64,000 nt of DNA, taken from assembly GCF_000744815.1 (NCBI RefSeq), contig NZ_JQMQ01000005.1, positions 4,410,055 to 4,474,054 of the forward strand, given 5' to 3'. Below the pieces are notes generated by a model, which ran no database searches, had not been told where the DNA came from, and saw only the letters and a program-made list of their open reading frames with translations. Origin of the DNA: Phaeacidiphilus oryzae TH49. Its GTDB lineage: Bacteria > Actinomycetota > Actinomycetes > Streptomycetales > Streptomycetaceae. This document shows, piece after piece, positions 1 to 8,132 of the stretch. The stretch's first letter is position 1; every line of letters begins with the position of its first letter. A program made the translations under genes and the position numbers.

Positions 1-1
1 C

Positions 2-775
2 GGACGGGCCGGCCTGCTGCGCGGGGCGCTGCTGCTGGCCGGCCTGGCCGCGGGCTTCCTCGCCGTGGGCGGGGCGTACCTGCGCCAACTGCTGGGCGCC
101 GCCGGCACCCACGACACCTACTGCTCCGCCTGGACGCTGGCGGACCCGGCGGCCGTGGGCGTCTTCCCGCTGACCGCGGGCCCCTGGCCGCTGCTGCTGG
201 CGGGCGCCGGGACGGCGATCGCGCTCGGCCTCCGGACACCGGCCGTGAGCGCGGCCCTGGCCTGCTTCGGCGGCGCCTGGCTGCTGCGGTTCTACCTCGC
301 CCACCGGATGGCCCGGGACGCCGACGTCCACCTCTTCACCCACACCGAGGCCGAGGTGCAGTACACCCTGGTGGTCCTGACGGTGCTGGGCGCCTCGCTC
401 GCCGTCCGCGAGCTGGTACGGCACTGGGGCGGTGGGCCGGGGAGCGGCAGCCCTGGGGGCGGCGGCCCGGCGGGCGCCGTCGCCGCCCGGGGCGCGGTGG
501 GGCTGCTCTTCGGCGCGCTGCTCTTCTGCGGGGTCGCCGGGTCCGCGGCGACCGACGCGGTGCTCGCCGTCCACCCGGTGCCCGGGCGGGCCGTGCTGGG
601 CAACGCGGCCTGGATCGCCCAGCACCTCCGCAACCCCGGCGGCAGCTGCTCCCGCTACGCGGTCGGCGGCCGCTGCGTGACCGCCCCGCGCCGGCCGGTG
701 CCGCCGCCCTTCGACACCACCGGCCGACTGCGCTGCCCGGACTTCGGGTTCTCCTCCCGGCCGCCCGCCGGCTGA
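2..775 (+). CDS. AftA-like arabinofuranosyltransferase, C-terminal part (5' end outside window)
   Basis: The frame is open to the left edge, so only the last ~257 residues are present. They contain several hydrophobic segments, a charged segment WLLRFYLAHRMARDADVHLF, and a soluble tail with two Cys (GSCSRY and GRCVTA). The downstream neighbour has the same layout: MRMWFAQHMSRDHAVQLY, then a tail with GSCSPY and GGCDEP, so the two are tandem paralogues. The family is the AftA-type GT-C arabinofuranosyltransferase, a membrane enzyme that in mycobacteria transfers the first arabinofuranose from decaprenyl-phosphoryl-arabinose to galactan. The acceptor here is unknown. Assignment rests on similarity to the neighbour and on the arabinose-donor genes nearby. 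Confidence 0.7.
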   Translation, partial: GRAGLLRGALLLAGLAAGFLAVGGAYLRQLLGAAGTHDTYCSAWTLADPAAVGVFPLTAGPWPLLLAGAGTAIALGLRTPAVSAALACFGGAWLLRFYLAHRMARDADVHLFTHTEAEVQYTLVVLTVLGASLAVRELVRHWGGGPGSGSPGGGGPAGAVAARGAVGLLFGALLFCGVAGSAATDAVLAVHPVPGRAVLGNAAWIAQHLRNPGGSCSRYAVGGRCVTAPRRPVPPPFDTTGRLRCPDFGFSSRPPAG

Positions 776-873
776 GCCCGCCCGGCCCGCCCGCCCGCTC
801 CGCTGGGCACGGCGCGCCGGGCGGCCGGGCGCCGGCTTCGCGGCCTTACCTGCGGGGCTTAGGGTCTCCCGTC

Positions 874-2592
874 ATGGATGTGGTGCAGGAGGCGGCCGGG
901 CCGGGCGGGGCCACGGTGGGGTGTCGGGCGGACCCGGACGAGGCCGGCGGGCGGAGGTGGTACCGCCGCCGGATCGGCGGCCCGGCCCTTGAGCTGGTGG
1001 TCGCCGTCGGCGTGGCGGTCGGGTTCACCTACTGGGCAAGGAACCTGACGGACAATCCGATGGAGCGGATCGGCCAGGTCAGCGCCCTCGCCGCGCTCCA
1101 GTTCCGGTTCGCGGTGGTCGCCGTGGTGCTGCTGGCCGCGCTCGTCGCGACCGTGCGCGGCCGGTTCACCCGCTACCGGCCGGTGGTGCTGCGGGTGGCC
1201 TGCGCCGGGCTCGCCGGGCTGGCCAGCGCGCTGGTCGCGGCGGCGCTGGTGTTCGCGCTGCGCGGCACCGTCTGGCCGCTGAACGGCCAGTACGGGGACA
1301 CCGGCCAGCTCGCCACCTGGGCGACGGACATCATCCACGGCAAGGGCATCCAGCCCTTCTACCCGCCCGCCTTCCCGTACCTGCTGGCCTGGTGGTCGCA
1401 GGCGTTCACCGGGGGCAACACCTGGCACGGACTCCAGCAGATGGAGATCCTCACCACCGCGCTCTACGGCCCCACGGCGTACGCCGCCTGGCGGCTGACG
1501 GTCCGTCCGCCGTGGGCGCTGGCCATGGTGGTGGTCGGGGCGATGCCGCTGATCGCGCCGTACAAGCCGTACACCAACATCGTGCTGGTCATGCTGGTGC
1601 CGCTGTTCGCCCGCTTCGTGCGCGGGATGCGCCGGGCGGCGGGGCGCGGGCCGCGGCGGAACGCCGTCGGCGCGGTGCTCGCCGGGGCCGGCTTCGGCGT
1701 GCTGTTCCTGGTCTACTCCGGCTGGTACGTGTGGGCCGCGCCGGGGATGCTGGTCGCCGCGCTGGCCTCGGTGCCGTGGGCGCGCGGGCGCCGGGCCCGG
1801 CTGGTCTCGCTGGGGTACGCGGCGGGCGCGGCGGTGGTCGCCTTCCTGGTCTCGGCGGTCAACCTGATCCCGCTGCTCACCTCGGCGAGCTCCGGGACCA
1901 CCGACCGCTACGCCTACTTCGACACCTACATCGAGCCGACGTACATCGCGATGTTCAGGTTCAACCTGCCGGCCGGGGCCACCACGCTGAGCTGGCCGCC
2001 GCCGGGGGAGCTCGGCGGGGTGGGGGTCTTCACCCTGCTGCTCCTCGCCGGGCTGGGGGTCGCGCTGACGCTCGGACCGCGGCTGCCGCTGGTGATGACG
2101 GCGGCGGGGTTCACCGCCGGGGCGTGGCTGATGCGGATGTGGTTCGCCCAGCACATGTCCCGTGACCACGCGGTCCAGCTGTACCCGAGGACCACCGTCC
2201 TGATCCTCTACTGCCTGCTGGTGCTGTGCGTGTACGCGGCCAAGCTGGCGAGCGAACGGACCCGTGCGGTACGGGAGATGACGGCCCGTCGGGGGCGGGT
2301 GGCGGTGGTGGCGGCGCTGGCCTCGGTGACCCTGCTGACCGCGATGATCGGCTCCTCGACCGGCAACCGCTTCCTGCCGACCAGCCCCAGCGCGCAGAGC
2401 GCGGGCAGCGAGACCTGGAACGCGCAGCGGCTGCGCCAGCCGGACGGGAGCTGCTCGCCGTACTGGGCGAAGACCCAGGGCAAGGGCGGCTGCGACGAGC
2501 CGACGCCGAAGGCGGTCCCCAACCCGGCCCCCACCGACCACCTCTTCAAGGGCAACCTCGACGACCTGATCGGCGTCATGGCCGGCGACTGA
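874..2592 (+). CDS. AftA-like polyprenyl-phosphoryl-arabinose arabinofuranosyltransferase (GT-C)
   Basis: 572 residues, polytopic. A cytoplasmic N-terminus of about 38 residues is followed by about ten or more membrane segments. The first large loop carries NGQYGDTGQLATW (about residues 137-149), an acidic motif of the GT-C type. A later loop has MRMWFAQHMSRDHAVQLYPR (about 413-432), which resembles the AftA C-terminal family. The soluble tail has two Cys. There is no Shine-Dalgarno sequence in front of the ATG, but TAGGGT ends 8 bases upstream (860-865), so leaderless transcription is plausible. The gene lies 98 bases after its paralogue and in the same locus as UbiA, PAP2, DprE1 and DprE2 homologues, which would supply its lipid-linked arabinose donor. 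The acceptor polymer is not known; family assignment is good, substrate is inferred. Confidence 0.75.
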   Translation: MDVVQEAAGPGGATVGCRADPDEAGGRRWYRRRIGGPALELVVAVGVAVGFTYWARNLTDNPMERIGQVSALAALQFRFAVVAVVLLAALVATVRGRFTRYRPVVLRVACAGLAGLASALVAAALVFALRGTVWPLNGQYGDTGQLATWATDIIHGKGIQPFYPPAFPYLLAWWSQAFTGGNTWHGLQQMEILTTALYGPTAYAAWRLTVRPPWALAMVVVGAMPLIAPYKPYTNIVLVMLVPLFARFVRGMRRAAGRGPRRNAVGAVLAGAGFGVLFLVYSGWYVWAAPGMLVAALASVPWARGRRARLVSLGYAAGAAVVAFLVSAVNLIPLLTSASSGTTDRYAYFDTYIEPTYIAMFRFNLPAGATTLSWPPPGELGGVGVFTLLLLAGLGVALTLGPRLPLVMTAAGFTAGAWLMRMWFAQHMSRDHAVQLYPRTTVLILYCLLVLCVYAAKLASERTRAVREMTARRGRVAVVAALASVTLLTAMIGSSTGNRFLPTSPSAQSAGSETWNAQRLRQPDGSCSPYWAKTQGKGGCDEPTPKAVPNPAPTDHLFKGNLDDLIGVMAGD

Positions 2593-2673
2593 CGCCTCCG
2601 GCGGGGCGGTTCTTACCGGGCCTCCTGGCGTGGCGGGGCGTCAGGCCGGGGGCGGGACGGAAGAGTTCCCCTC

Positions 2674-4425
2674 GTGGAGTGGGCCAGCGAGGACACCGAG
2701 GACGACGAGCGGGGCGGCCGGCGGACCCGGCGTTCCGGCGGGGTGCCGCCGGGGGCGCCGGGGGCGCCCTTGCCGTCCCTGCCACCCGGCTCGCCCGTGC
2801 CGCCTGGCTCGCCCGTGCCGCACCTCTCGCCCGCGCCGCCGGCGCGCCCCGAGCCGACCGGGGCCGCCGAGGCCCCGCCGCCCGTGCGGTCGCCGAGCCC
2901 CCAGCGGCCCCTGCGGTCGCCGGGCCCCTGCCGCCGGGGCCCCCGCGGGCGCCGAGCCGCCTGCTGCGGCCGAGGCCCCGTGGCCCCTGCGGTCGCCGAG
3001 CCTCCTGCCGCCGGGGCCCCCACGGGCGCCGAGCCGCCTGCTGCGGCCGATGCCCCAGCGGCCGCTGCGGCCGCCGAGCCCCCTGCCGCCGGGGCCCCTG
3101 CGGCCGCCGAGCCTCCCGCGGGCCCCGAGTCGCCCCCCACCACCAATGCCCCTGCCGCCGGCGGCGCCAAGCCGCGCGCGCCAGGCGGGTGGGTGGCCGG
3201 CGGGGTGGTGGCCCGCGCCGTGCGGGGCGTCGTCGGTTCCGCCCGGGCAGCCTGGCCGGCGATGGCCGGGTACGCCGGGGTGCGGCTGTTCGGGCTGGTG
3301 GTGCTGTGGCTGTGGGCCCGTCGGCGCGGGACGACCGCCTACCACCGGCTGACCGACTGGGACACCGGCTGGTACCTGCGGGTGGCCGAGCGCGGCTACG
3401 ACCACGCGCTGGTCGTCCACCGCCACACCGGCCACGTCGTCCCCTCTGACCTCGCCTTCTTCCCGCTGTACCCGGCACTGCTGCGGGCGGTCCACGAGGT
3501 CTCTCCGCTGACCCTCGTCCAGTCGGCGCTGCTGGTCACCGAGGTCTGTGCGCTCCTCGCCGCCTGGGGGATCCACCACGTGGCGGCCCGCCTCCACGGC
3601 GGCCGGGCGGCCGTGCTGGCCGCGGTGCTCTGGGGCTGCTGGCCGGTCGCGATCGTCGAGAACATGGCGTACAGCGAGTCGGTGATGACGGCCTGTGCCG
3701 CCTGGGCGCTGTACGCGGTGCTCACCGGCCGCTGGCTGTGGGCGGGGGTGCTCGCCTCGCTGGCCGGGCTGAGCCGGCCCAGCGGCGGCTCCGCCGCGGC
3801 CGGTGTGGTGGCGGGGGCGCTGGCCGCGCTGGGGCTGCTGCTCTGGCGGGGATGGACGGGACGCCGACCCGCCGGCCGCTGGGCGGGTCTCGTCCCCGGC
3901 GTGCCGGCCGCCGGGCGCGGCTGGTGGCGGCCGGCGCTCGGCGCGGTCCTCGCGCCGCTCGGCTGGCTGGGCTACATCGTCTGGGTAGGCCGCAGAATCG
4001 GCCGCCCGGACGGCTACTTCGTCGTCCAGCGCGCCTGGCACTCGACCTTCGACTACGGCGCCTCCACCTGGCGCCAGATCGCCGGCGTCTTCGCCAACGG
4101 CGACGGCCACCCCACCGCCGTGCTGCTGGTGGCGGCGGTGCTGATCGGCGGCGTCGCGCTGCTGCTGATCAGCGCGGTGACCCTGCAGCCGCTGCCGCTG
4201 CCGGTCTACAGCCTGGCGCTGCTGGTCATCTCGCTCGGGGACTCCGAGTACTTCGTCAGCCGGGCCCGCTTCCTGCTGCCGGCCTTCCCGCTGCTGCTCC
4301 CGATCGCGGTGGCCGTCGCCCGGCTCCGCAGCGGCGCGGTCCGCGCCATCGTCCTCTCCTCCGCCGCCGTGCTCTCCGCCTTCCTCGGCGGCTACCTCCT
4401 CCTGGTCTGGGTCCACGCGCCGTAG
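2674..4425 (+). CDS. PIG-V-like GT-C mannosyltransferase with long Pro/Ala-rich N-terminus
   Basis: 583 residues. Residues 1-175 are low complexity (Pro/Ala/Gly, with a repeated AEPPAAGAP-type block at 107-150) and are probably disordered and cytoplasmic. From about residue 200 it is a polytopic membrane protein. LTDWDTGWYLRVAERGYD and DLAFFPLYPALLR are characteristic of the PIG-V family of lipid-linked-sugar mannosyltransferases. NMAYSESVMT and LAGLSRPSGG are also typical. GTG 2674 has a GGAAG-type ribosome site 8 bases upstream, so the long N-terminus is probably translated; a start nearer residue 173 cannot be excluded. The 3' end overlaps the convergent GT87 gene by 34 bases. Acceptor unknown. 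Confidence 0.72.
   Translation: MEWASEDTEDDERGGRRTRRSGGVPPGAPGAPLPSLPPGSPVPPGSPVPHLSPAPPARPEPTGAAEAPPPVRSPSPQRPLRSPGPCRRGPRGRRAACCGRGPVAPAVAEPPAAGAPTGAEPPAAADAPAAAAAAEPPAAGAPAAAEPPAGPESPPTTNAPAAGGAKPRAPGGWVAGGVVARAVRGVVGSARAAWPAMAGYAGVRLFGLVVLWLWARRRGTTAYHRLTDWDTGWYLRVAERGYDHALVVHRHTGHVVPSDLAFFPLYPALLRAVHEVSPLTLVQSALLVTEVCALLAAWGIHHVAARLHGGRAAVLAAVLWGCWPVAIVENMAYSESVMTACAAWALYAVLTGRWLWAGVLASLAGLSRPSGGSAAAGVVAGALAALGLLLWRGWTGRRPAGRWAGLVPGVPAAGRGWWRPALGAVLAPLGWLGYIVWVGRRIGRPDGYFVVQRAWHSTFDYGASTWRQIAGVFANGDGHPTAVLLVAAVLIGGVALLLISAVTLQPLPLPVYSLALLVISLGDSEYFVSRARFLLPAFPLLLPIAVAVARLRSGAVRAIVLSSAAVLSAFLGGYLLLVWVHAP
2992..3123 (+). repeat. Imperfect Ala/Pro-codon repeat inside the PIG-V-like gene
   Basis: Degenerate units of about 30-36 bases encode AEPPAAGAP-like blocks (residues ~107-150). 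The same stretch is very GC-rich and open on both strands, which creates long spurious minus-strand frames. It is probably a slippage-prone linker. Confidence 0.55.
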
Positions 4426-5783
4426 CAGGCGAAGCCGGCCGGCAGGCCCAGCAGCAGCAGGACGGCGGAGGCCGGGTAGAGGTTGCCGAGCAGCAGCTGG
4501 AAGCCGTGCCAGGCGTACTCGGCGTGATGGTTGTGCGGAAGCCGCCAGGTGAGGCCGGCCGGCCAGGGCCGGCCCTGGAAGAACCGCCGGCTCCGCAGGG
4601 GCCAGGCGGCGTACGCCAGGAGATACCCGGCGGTGAGGACGAGCCCGATCGCGGGCGGCGCGAACCGGTGCACGGAGGGGCGGGCGACCCGCGCCCGCGC
4701 CAGCAGTGCGCGCGCCGCCCCCGGCGCGGAGGCGACCACCAGCACCAGCCCCGGTACCGTCCACACCCAGTGGTGCGACCAGGCGATCGGCGAGGCCAGC
4801 GTGCTCGCCGTGCCCACCGCCAGCACCGCGGCCAGCCGCTGCCCCCGGCGGTGCGCGGCCACGCCGACCGCGACGCCCAGCGCGGCCGCGAGGATCGACA
4901 GCACCGTCCCCAGCCGGTGGGCGAACGGGGTCCCGTCCAGCAGCCGCAGCACCATCGCGGTCATCGACTGGTCGTCCACCATGGCGAGGCCGATCCGGTG
5001 GTCGATCAGGGTGCTGGTGGACGGCAGCACGTCCAGCCAGTACCGGACCGAGGCCCCCGGCATCAGCACCAGGCCGAGGAGGGCCGTCCCGGCGAAGCCG
5101 GCGAAGGCCCTGGCGGCCGTCCGGCGCCGCCCCGAGGCCGCGTAGAAGACGGCGAAGAGCGCCGGGGTGAGCTTGACCCCGGCGGCGATCCCGGTGGCCA
5201 GGCCCTTCCAGCGGCAGCGGTCGGGCAGCGCCGCGTCGAACACCACCAGCCCCAGCAGCAGCAGGTTGACCTGGCCGAACATCAGGGTGGCCTGCACCGG
5301 CTCCAGCCACAGCGCCACCCCGGACAGGGCCAGCGTCAGCGGCAGCCGCAGCGCACGCGGGGTCTCCGGGGCCAGCCGCAGCGACCACCGGCAGACCCCG
5401 ACCAGCACGGCCACCGAGCCGCCCAGCACCAGCGCCCGGGCCGCCCCGAACCCGGGCACCGCGCCGAAGAGCCGTGCCACCGCCGGGGGATAGATGTACG
5501 GCAGATGGGCGGGCCCGAACCCGCCTCGGTAGAGGAGGGACGGGGCGGCATGCCCGGCCGCGTAGTAGACGTGGAGGTCGATCAGCCGGCCCTCGGCGTA
5601 CCCCCAGGCGTGGAGGGTCCACAGCCAGGCGGCCAGCGAGGCGGCCAGCAGCGCCGCCGCGGCCGGGGTCGGCCGGCGCCACCGCCGGACCGCCGGCCCG
5701 GGGCCGGCGGGCGGCGGCCGGAGCTCCGACGGGGCGGTGGGCAGGGCCGGGCCGACGGCGGCCGGGGCGCTCCGCGGGCTCAT
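4392..5783 (-). CDS. GT87 (DUF2029) polyprenol-phosphate-mannose mannosyltransferase
   Basis: 463 residues, polytopic. The N-terminal ~45 residues are Pro/Ala-rich. The first external loop contains GRLIDLHVYYAAG (the conserved Asp of GT-C enzymes) and LPYIYPPAVARLF. The family signature follows: MFGQVNLLLLGLV, then GLATGIAAGVKLTPALF, and later SPIAWSHHWVW. These match the GT87 alpha-mannosyltransferases, whose mycobacterial members elongate phosphatidylinositol mannosides and lipomannan. It is the last gene of a four-gene minus-strand operon and its ATG overlaps the gtrA stop by 4 bases. Its 3' end runs 34 bases into the convergent PIG-V-like gene. Family is secure; acceptor is not known. Confidence 0.85.
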   Translation of the reverse strand: MSPRSAPAAVGPALPTAPSELRPPPAGPGPAVRRWRRPTPAAAALLAASLAAWLWTLHAWGYAEGRLIDLHVYYAAGHAAPSLLYRGGFGPAHLPYIYPPAVARLFGAVPGFGAARALVLGGSVAVLVGVCRWSLRLAPETPRALRLPLTLALSGVALWLEPVQATLMFGQVNLLLLGLVVFDAALPDRCRWKGLATGIAAGVKLTPALFAVFYAASGRRRTAARAFAGFAGTALLGLVLMPGASVRYWLDVLPSTSTLIDHRIGLAMVDDQSMTAMVLRLLDGTPFAHRLGTVLSILAAALGVAVGVAAHRRGQRLAAVLAVGTASTLASPIAWSHHWVWTVPGLVLVVASAPGAARALLARARVARPSVHRFAPPAIGLVLTAGYLLAYAAWPLRSRRFFQGRPWPAGLTWRLPHNHHAEYAWHGFQLLLGNLYPASAVLLLLGLPAGFACYGAWTQTRRR

Positions 5784-6256
5784 CCGCCTGCCTCCGCCCG
5801 CCGGAAGACCACCGAGCGGGTGCCCCAGAAGCGCAGCAGGGTGGCCAGCGCCATCCCGATCACGTTCCCGGCCAGGACGTCCGCCCGCGGACTGGTCAGC
5901 CCCAGCAGGTAGTGGCTGACGCCCAGGCAGCCGAGCTGCACCAGGGCCGCAGCCGCCTGCACCGCGCAGAAGAGCAGCAGGCCGCGCGCGCCCCGCCCGG
6001 ACTCCCGCCGCCGGTACGGGCCGAGGCGCATCCCCGTGTAGGCGACCGCGCAGGCGGCCACCGAGGAGACCGCCTTGGCGGTCAGCGGCCCGAGCGTGAG
6101 GAGGCCGCCGCCGAGGGCGGCCCCGCCGCCGGTCCGCAGCCAGGCGAACAGCCCCAGGTCGGTGGCGTACGCGGCGCCGCCGGCCAGCAGGAAGCCGGCC
6201 AGTTCGAGGCCCAGCCGGCGCACCCGCTCGACCCGCTCCTCGCCGACCGCGCTCAC
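5780..6256 (-). CDS. GtrA family small membrane protein
   Basis: 158 residues with four predicted membrane segments and typical GtrA features: GFLLAGGAAYATDLGLFAWL near the N-terminus and VIGMALATLLRFWGTRSVVF near the C-terminus. GtrA proteins are proposed flippases or anchors for polyprenyl-phosphate sugars. The mycobacterial homologue Rv3789 sits directly beside dprE1 and has been linked to decaprenyl-phosphoryl-arabinose export or to recruitment of arabinosyltransferases. The start is the GTG at 6256, which overlaps the ubiA TGA by 4 bases. An open stretch continues upstream in the same frame but only through ubiA. The stop overlaps the GT87 start by 4 bases, so translation is coupled on both sides. 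Confidence 0.85.
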   Translation of the reverse strand: MSAVGEERVERVRRLGLELAGFLLAGGAAYATDLGLFAWLRTGGGAALGGGLLTLGPLTAKAVSSVAACAVAYTGMRLGPYRRRESGRGARGLLLFCAVQAAAALVQLGCLGVSHYLLGLTSPRADVLAGNVIGMALATLLRFWGTRSVVFRRAEAGG

Positions 6257-7263
6257 AGCCCCACCACCGCCAGCCCGTACAGCACCGTCCAGGCCGCCCC
6301 GATCACCATCAGCGGCCGGTCGCCGAGCACCACGTCCTCCGGGGAGCCCGCGGAGCCGCGGTCGGCGAAGACCGCGTAGCGCAGCACCGCCAGCACGAAG
6401 GGCACGATGGAGAGCTGCCGCCACGGCAGCGACTCGCCGGCCGGCACGGGCACCGGCGCCGAGTCGATCGAGCCGGTCGCCCCCAGCGCCCACAGGCAGT
6501 AGCTGAGCACCGCCACTCCGGCGGCCAGCTGCCAGACGAAGCGCAGATAGCCGTCGCTGTACTGGGCCAGCAGCGCCCGGCTGCGGCCGCCCTGACCGTC
6601 CATCAGCATCCGCTCCGAGTACCGCTTGGCGGCCACCATGAAGAGGGCGCCGAAACCGGTGGTGATGAGGAACCAGCGGGACAGCGGGATCTCCGTCGCG
6701 AGACCGCCGACCATCGCCCGCAGCAGGAAGCCGGAGGCGACCACCACCAGGTCCACCACCAGGATGTGCTTGAGCGAGGTGCAGTAGAGGAACTGCATCG
6801 CCAGATAGACGCCCACGACCAGTGCCGTCGCCGGATTGCAGGCGGCGGTGGCGGCGGTCAGCGCGGCCAGCGCCAGCGCCGCTCCGGCCCCGTACGCGAC
6901 GGTGACCGGGACCTGGCCGGAGGCCACCGGGCGGTGCCGCTTCTCCGGATGCGCCCGGTCGGCGTGGACGTCCTTGGCGTCGTTGATCAGGTAGACGGCC
7001 GAGGCGGCCGCCGTGAAGAGGACGAAGATTAGCGCCAGCCGCAGCCCCACGGTGACCGAGAAGAGCTGCCCGGCCGCTGCCGGGGCGGCCACGACCAGCA
7101 GGTTCTTCACCCACTGCCGGGGCCGGGCGGTGCGCACCAGTCCGCCGGCCAGTGCCAGCGGGTCGCCGAGGAGGGTGGCGCCGTGCGGCAGCGGGCTGGC
7201 GCCGCCCTGCGCGCCCGGCGGCCGGTCGTCCTCGAGGGTGGCGGCTGACGCGTGCTCAACCAT
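6253..7263 (-). CDS. ubiA: UbiA-family decaprenyl-phosphate phosphoribosyltransferase
   Basis: 336 residues with about nine membrane segments. RPRQWVKNLLVVAAPAAA and LINDAKDVHADRAHPEKRHR (NDxxDxxxD, N94 to D102) match decaprenyl-phosphate 5-phosphoribosyltransferases (mycobacterial Rv3806c type) rather than quinone UbiA enzymes. The reaction moves 5-phosphoribose from PRPP to a polyprenyl phosphate, the first committed step of lipid-linked arabinose synthesis. The next enzyme, a PAP2 phosphatase, is encoded immediately upstream with an 8-base overlap, and the epimerase pair dprE1/dprE2 is divergent. Chain length of the prenyl carrier cannot be read from sequence. Confidence 0.9.
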   Translation of the reverse strand: MVEHASAATLEDDRPPGAQGGASPLPHGATLLGDPLALAGGLVRTARPRQWVKNLLVVAAPAAAGQLFSVTVGLRLALIFVLFTAAASAVYLINDAKDVHADRAHPEKRHRPVASGQVPVTVAYGAGAALALAALTAATAACNPATALVVGVYLAMQFLYCTSLKHILVVDLVVVASGFLLRAMVGGLATEIPLSRWFLITTGFGALFMVAAKRYSERMLMDGQGGRSRALLAQYSDGYLRFVWQLAAGVAVLSYCLWALGATGSIDSAPVPVPAGESLPWRQLSIVPFVLAVLRYAVFADRGSAGSPEDVVLGDRPLMVIGAAWTVLYGLAVVGL

Positions 7264-8023
7264 GGTCGGTCTCCGGTGCGTTGGCGGAAGCGGGAGCTGA
7301 AGCGGGAACGGTGTCGAGGATCCAGCCGCGGCCGGCGGCGGCGAGGGCCGCGCCCAGCGCGGCGCCGGCGGCGACGTCCGAGGGGTAGTGGACGCCGACG
7401 GCCAGCCGGGACAGGCACATCGCCCCGGCGGCCGCGCCGAGCGCGAGGGCGCCGCAGCGTGCGGCCCCGCCGGACGGCAGCAGCGCCGGGAGGACCACCG
7501 CCGCGGCGGTCGCCGAGGCGGCGTGCGAGCTCGGGAAGGAGTGCCGTCCGGAGGTGCGGACCAGCGCCTCCCGTCCAGGCAGTCGGGGGCGCGGACGGCG
7601 GACCGCGCGCTTGACGCCCATCCCGGCCAGATGGGCCGCGCCGATCACCGCGGCCCCGCGCAGCCAGCCGCGCCGGCTTCCCGGCGAGGCGGCGGCGCCG
7701 GCGGCGCTCAGCGCCAGCCACAGCGCGGCGTGCTCCCCGGCCAGTGACAGCGCGCGGGCGGCGGCAGTGGCGGCGGGGGAGCCGTCGGTGCGGTCGCGCA
7801 CGGCGGTCAGCCAGCGCACGTCCCGGCCGGCTTGCCGGCTCTGTACGCCACCGCTGCCGTCGCTGCCCACGCTGCCGTCGACGCCCCTATCGGCGCTGTA
7901 GGCGTCCTCCGCTTTCCCAGCGTGATCCGCGGCACCCCGGGGCGCCGTCCGCGGCAAAAGCAGCCCCGGGACGTTCGCGCTGGTGGCCGCGTCGGTCAGG
8001 GTGTCGGGCAGGCTCTCAGGCAT
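7256..8023 (-). CDS. PAP2-family phosphatase, likely polyprenyl-phosphoryl-5-phosphoribose phosphatase
   Basis: 255 residues. The first ~85 are polar and low complexity; the PAP2 core follows. The three motifs are present: KRAVRRPRPR (K138 to R147), PSSHAAS (S165-S166-H167) and SRLAVGVHYPSD (S205, R206, H212, D216). In mycobacteria the equivalent enzyme (Rv3807c) removes the 5-phosphate from decaprenyl-phosphoryl-phosphoribose. Position as first gene of the ubiA-gtrA-GT87 operon, with its stop inside the ubiA start, supports that role. The true start could lie further in than 8023, because the N-terminal region is unconserved-looking and close to the divergent dprE1 promoter. Confidence 0.82.
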   Translation of the reverse strand: MPESLPDTLTDAATSANVPGLLLPRTAPRGAADHAGKAEDAYSADRGVDGSVGSDGSGGVQSRQAGRDVRWLTAVRDRTDGSPAATAAARALSLAGEHAALWLALSAAGAAASPGSRRGWLRGAAVIGAAHLAGMGVKRAVRRPRPRLPGREALVRTSGRHSFPSSHAASATAAAVVLPALLPSGGAARCGALALGAAAGAMCLSRLAVGVHYPSDVAAGAALGAALAAAGRGWILDTVPASAPASANAPETDHG

Positions 8024-8132
8024 CGGCGAGACTCCGGGGTCGGGGGAACGGCTCCCTGCCCAACCACCCGATCCGGTGAGAAGTCACGCAGCGTGCCCAG
8101 TGGCTGATCATCGAGGCACTACGTTCGGTGCC

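Noticed and set aside
2641-5682. Minus-strand frame of over 1000 codons across the PIG-V-like and GT87 genes
   Set aside because: Composition is Arg/Ala/Gly/Pro-rich with no fold pattern; it overlaps two well-supported genes and arises from third-position GC bias.
7983-8132. 50-residue N-terminal extension of DprE1
   Set aside because: It overlaps the divergent PAP2 gene and exceeds the family length; ATG 8133 gives the expected protein.
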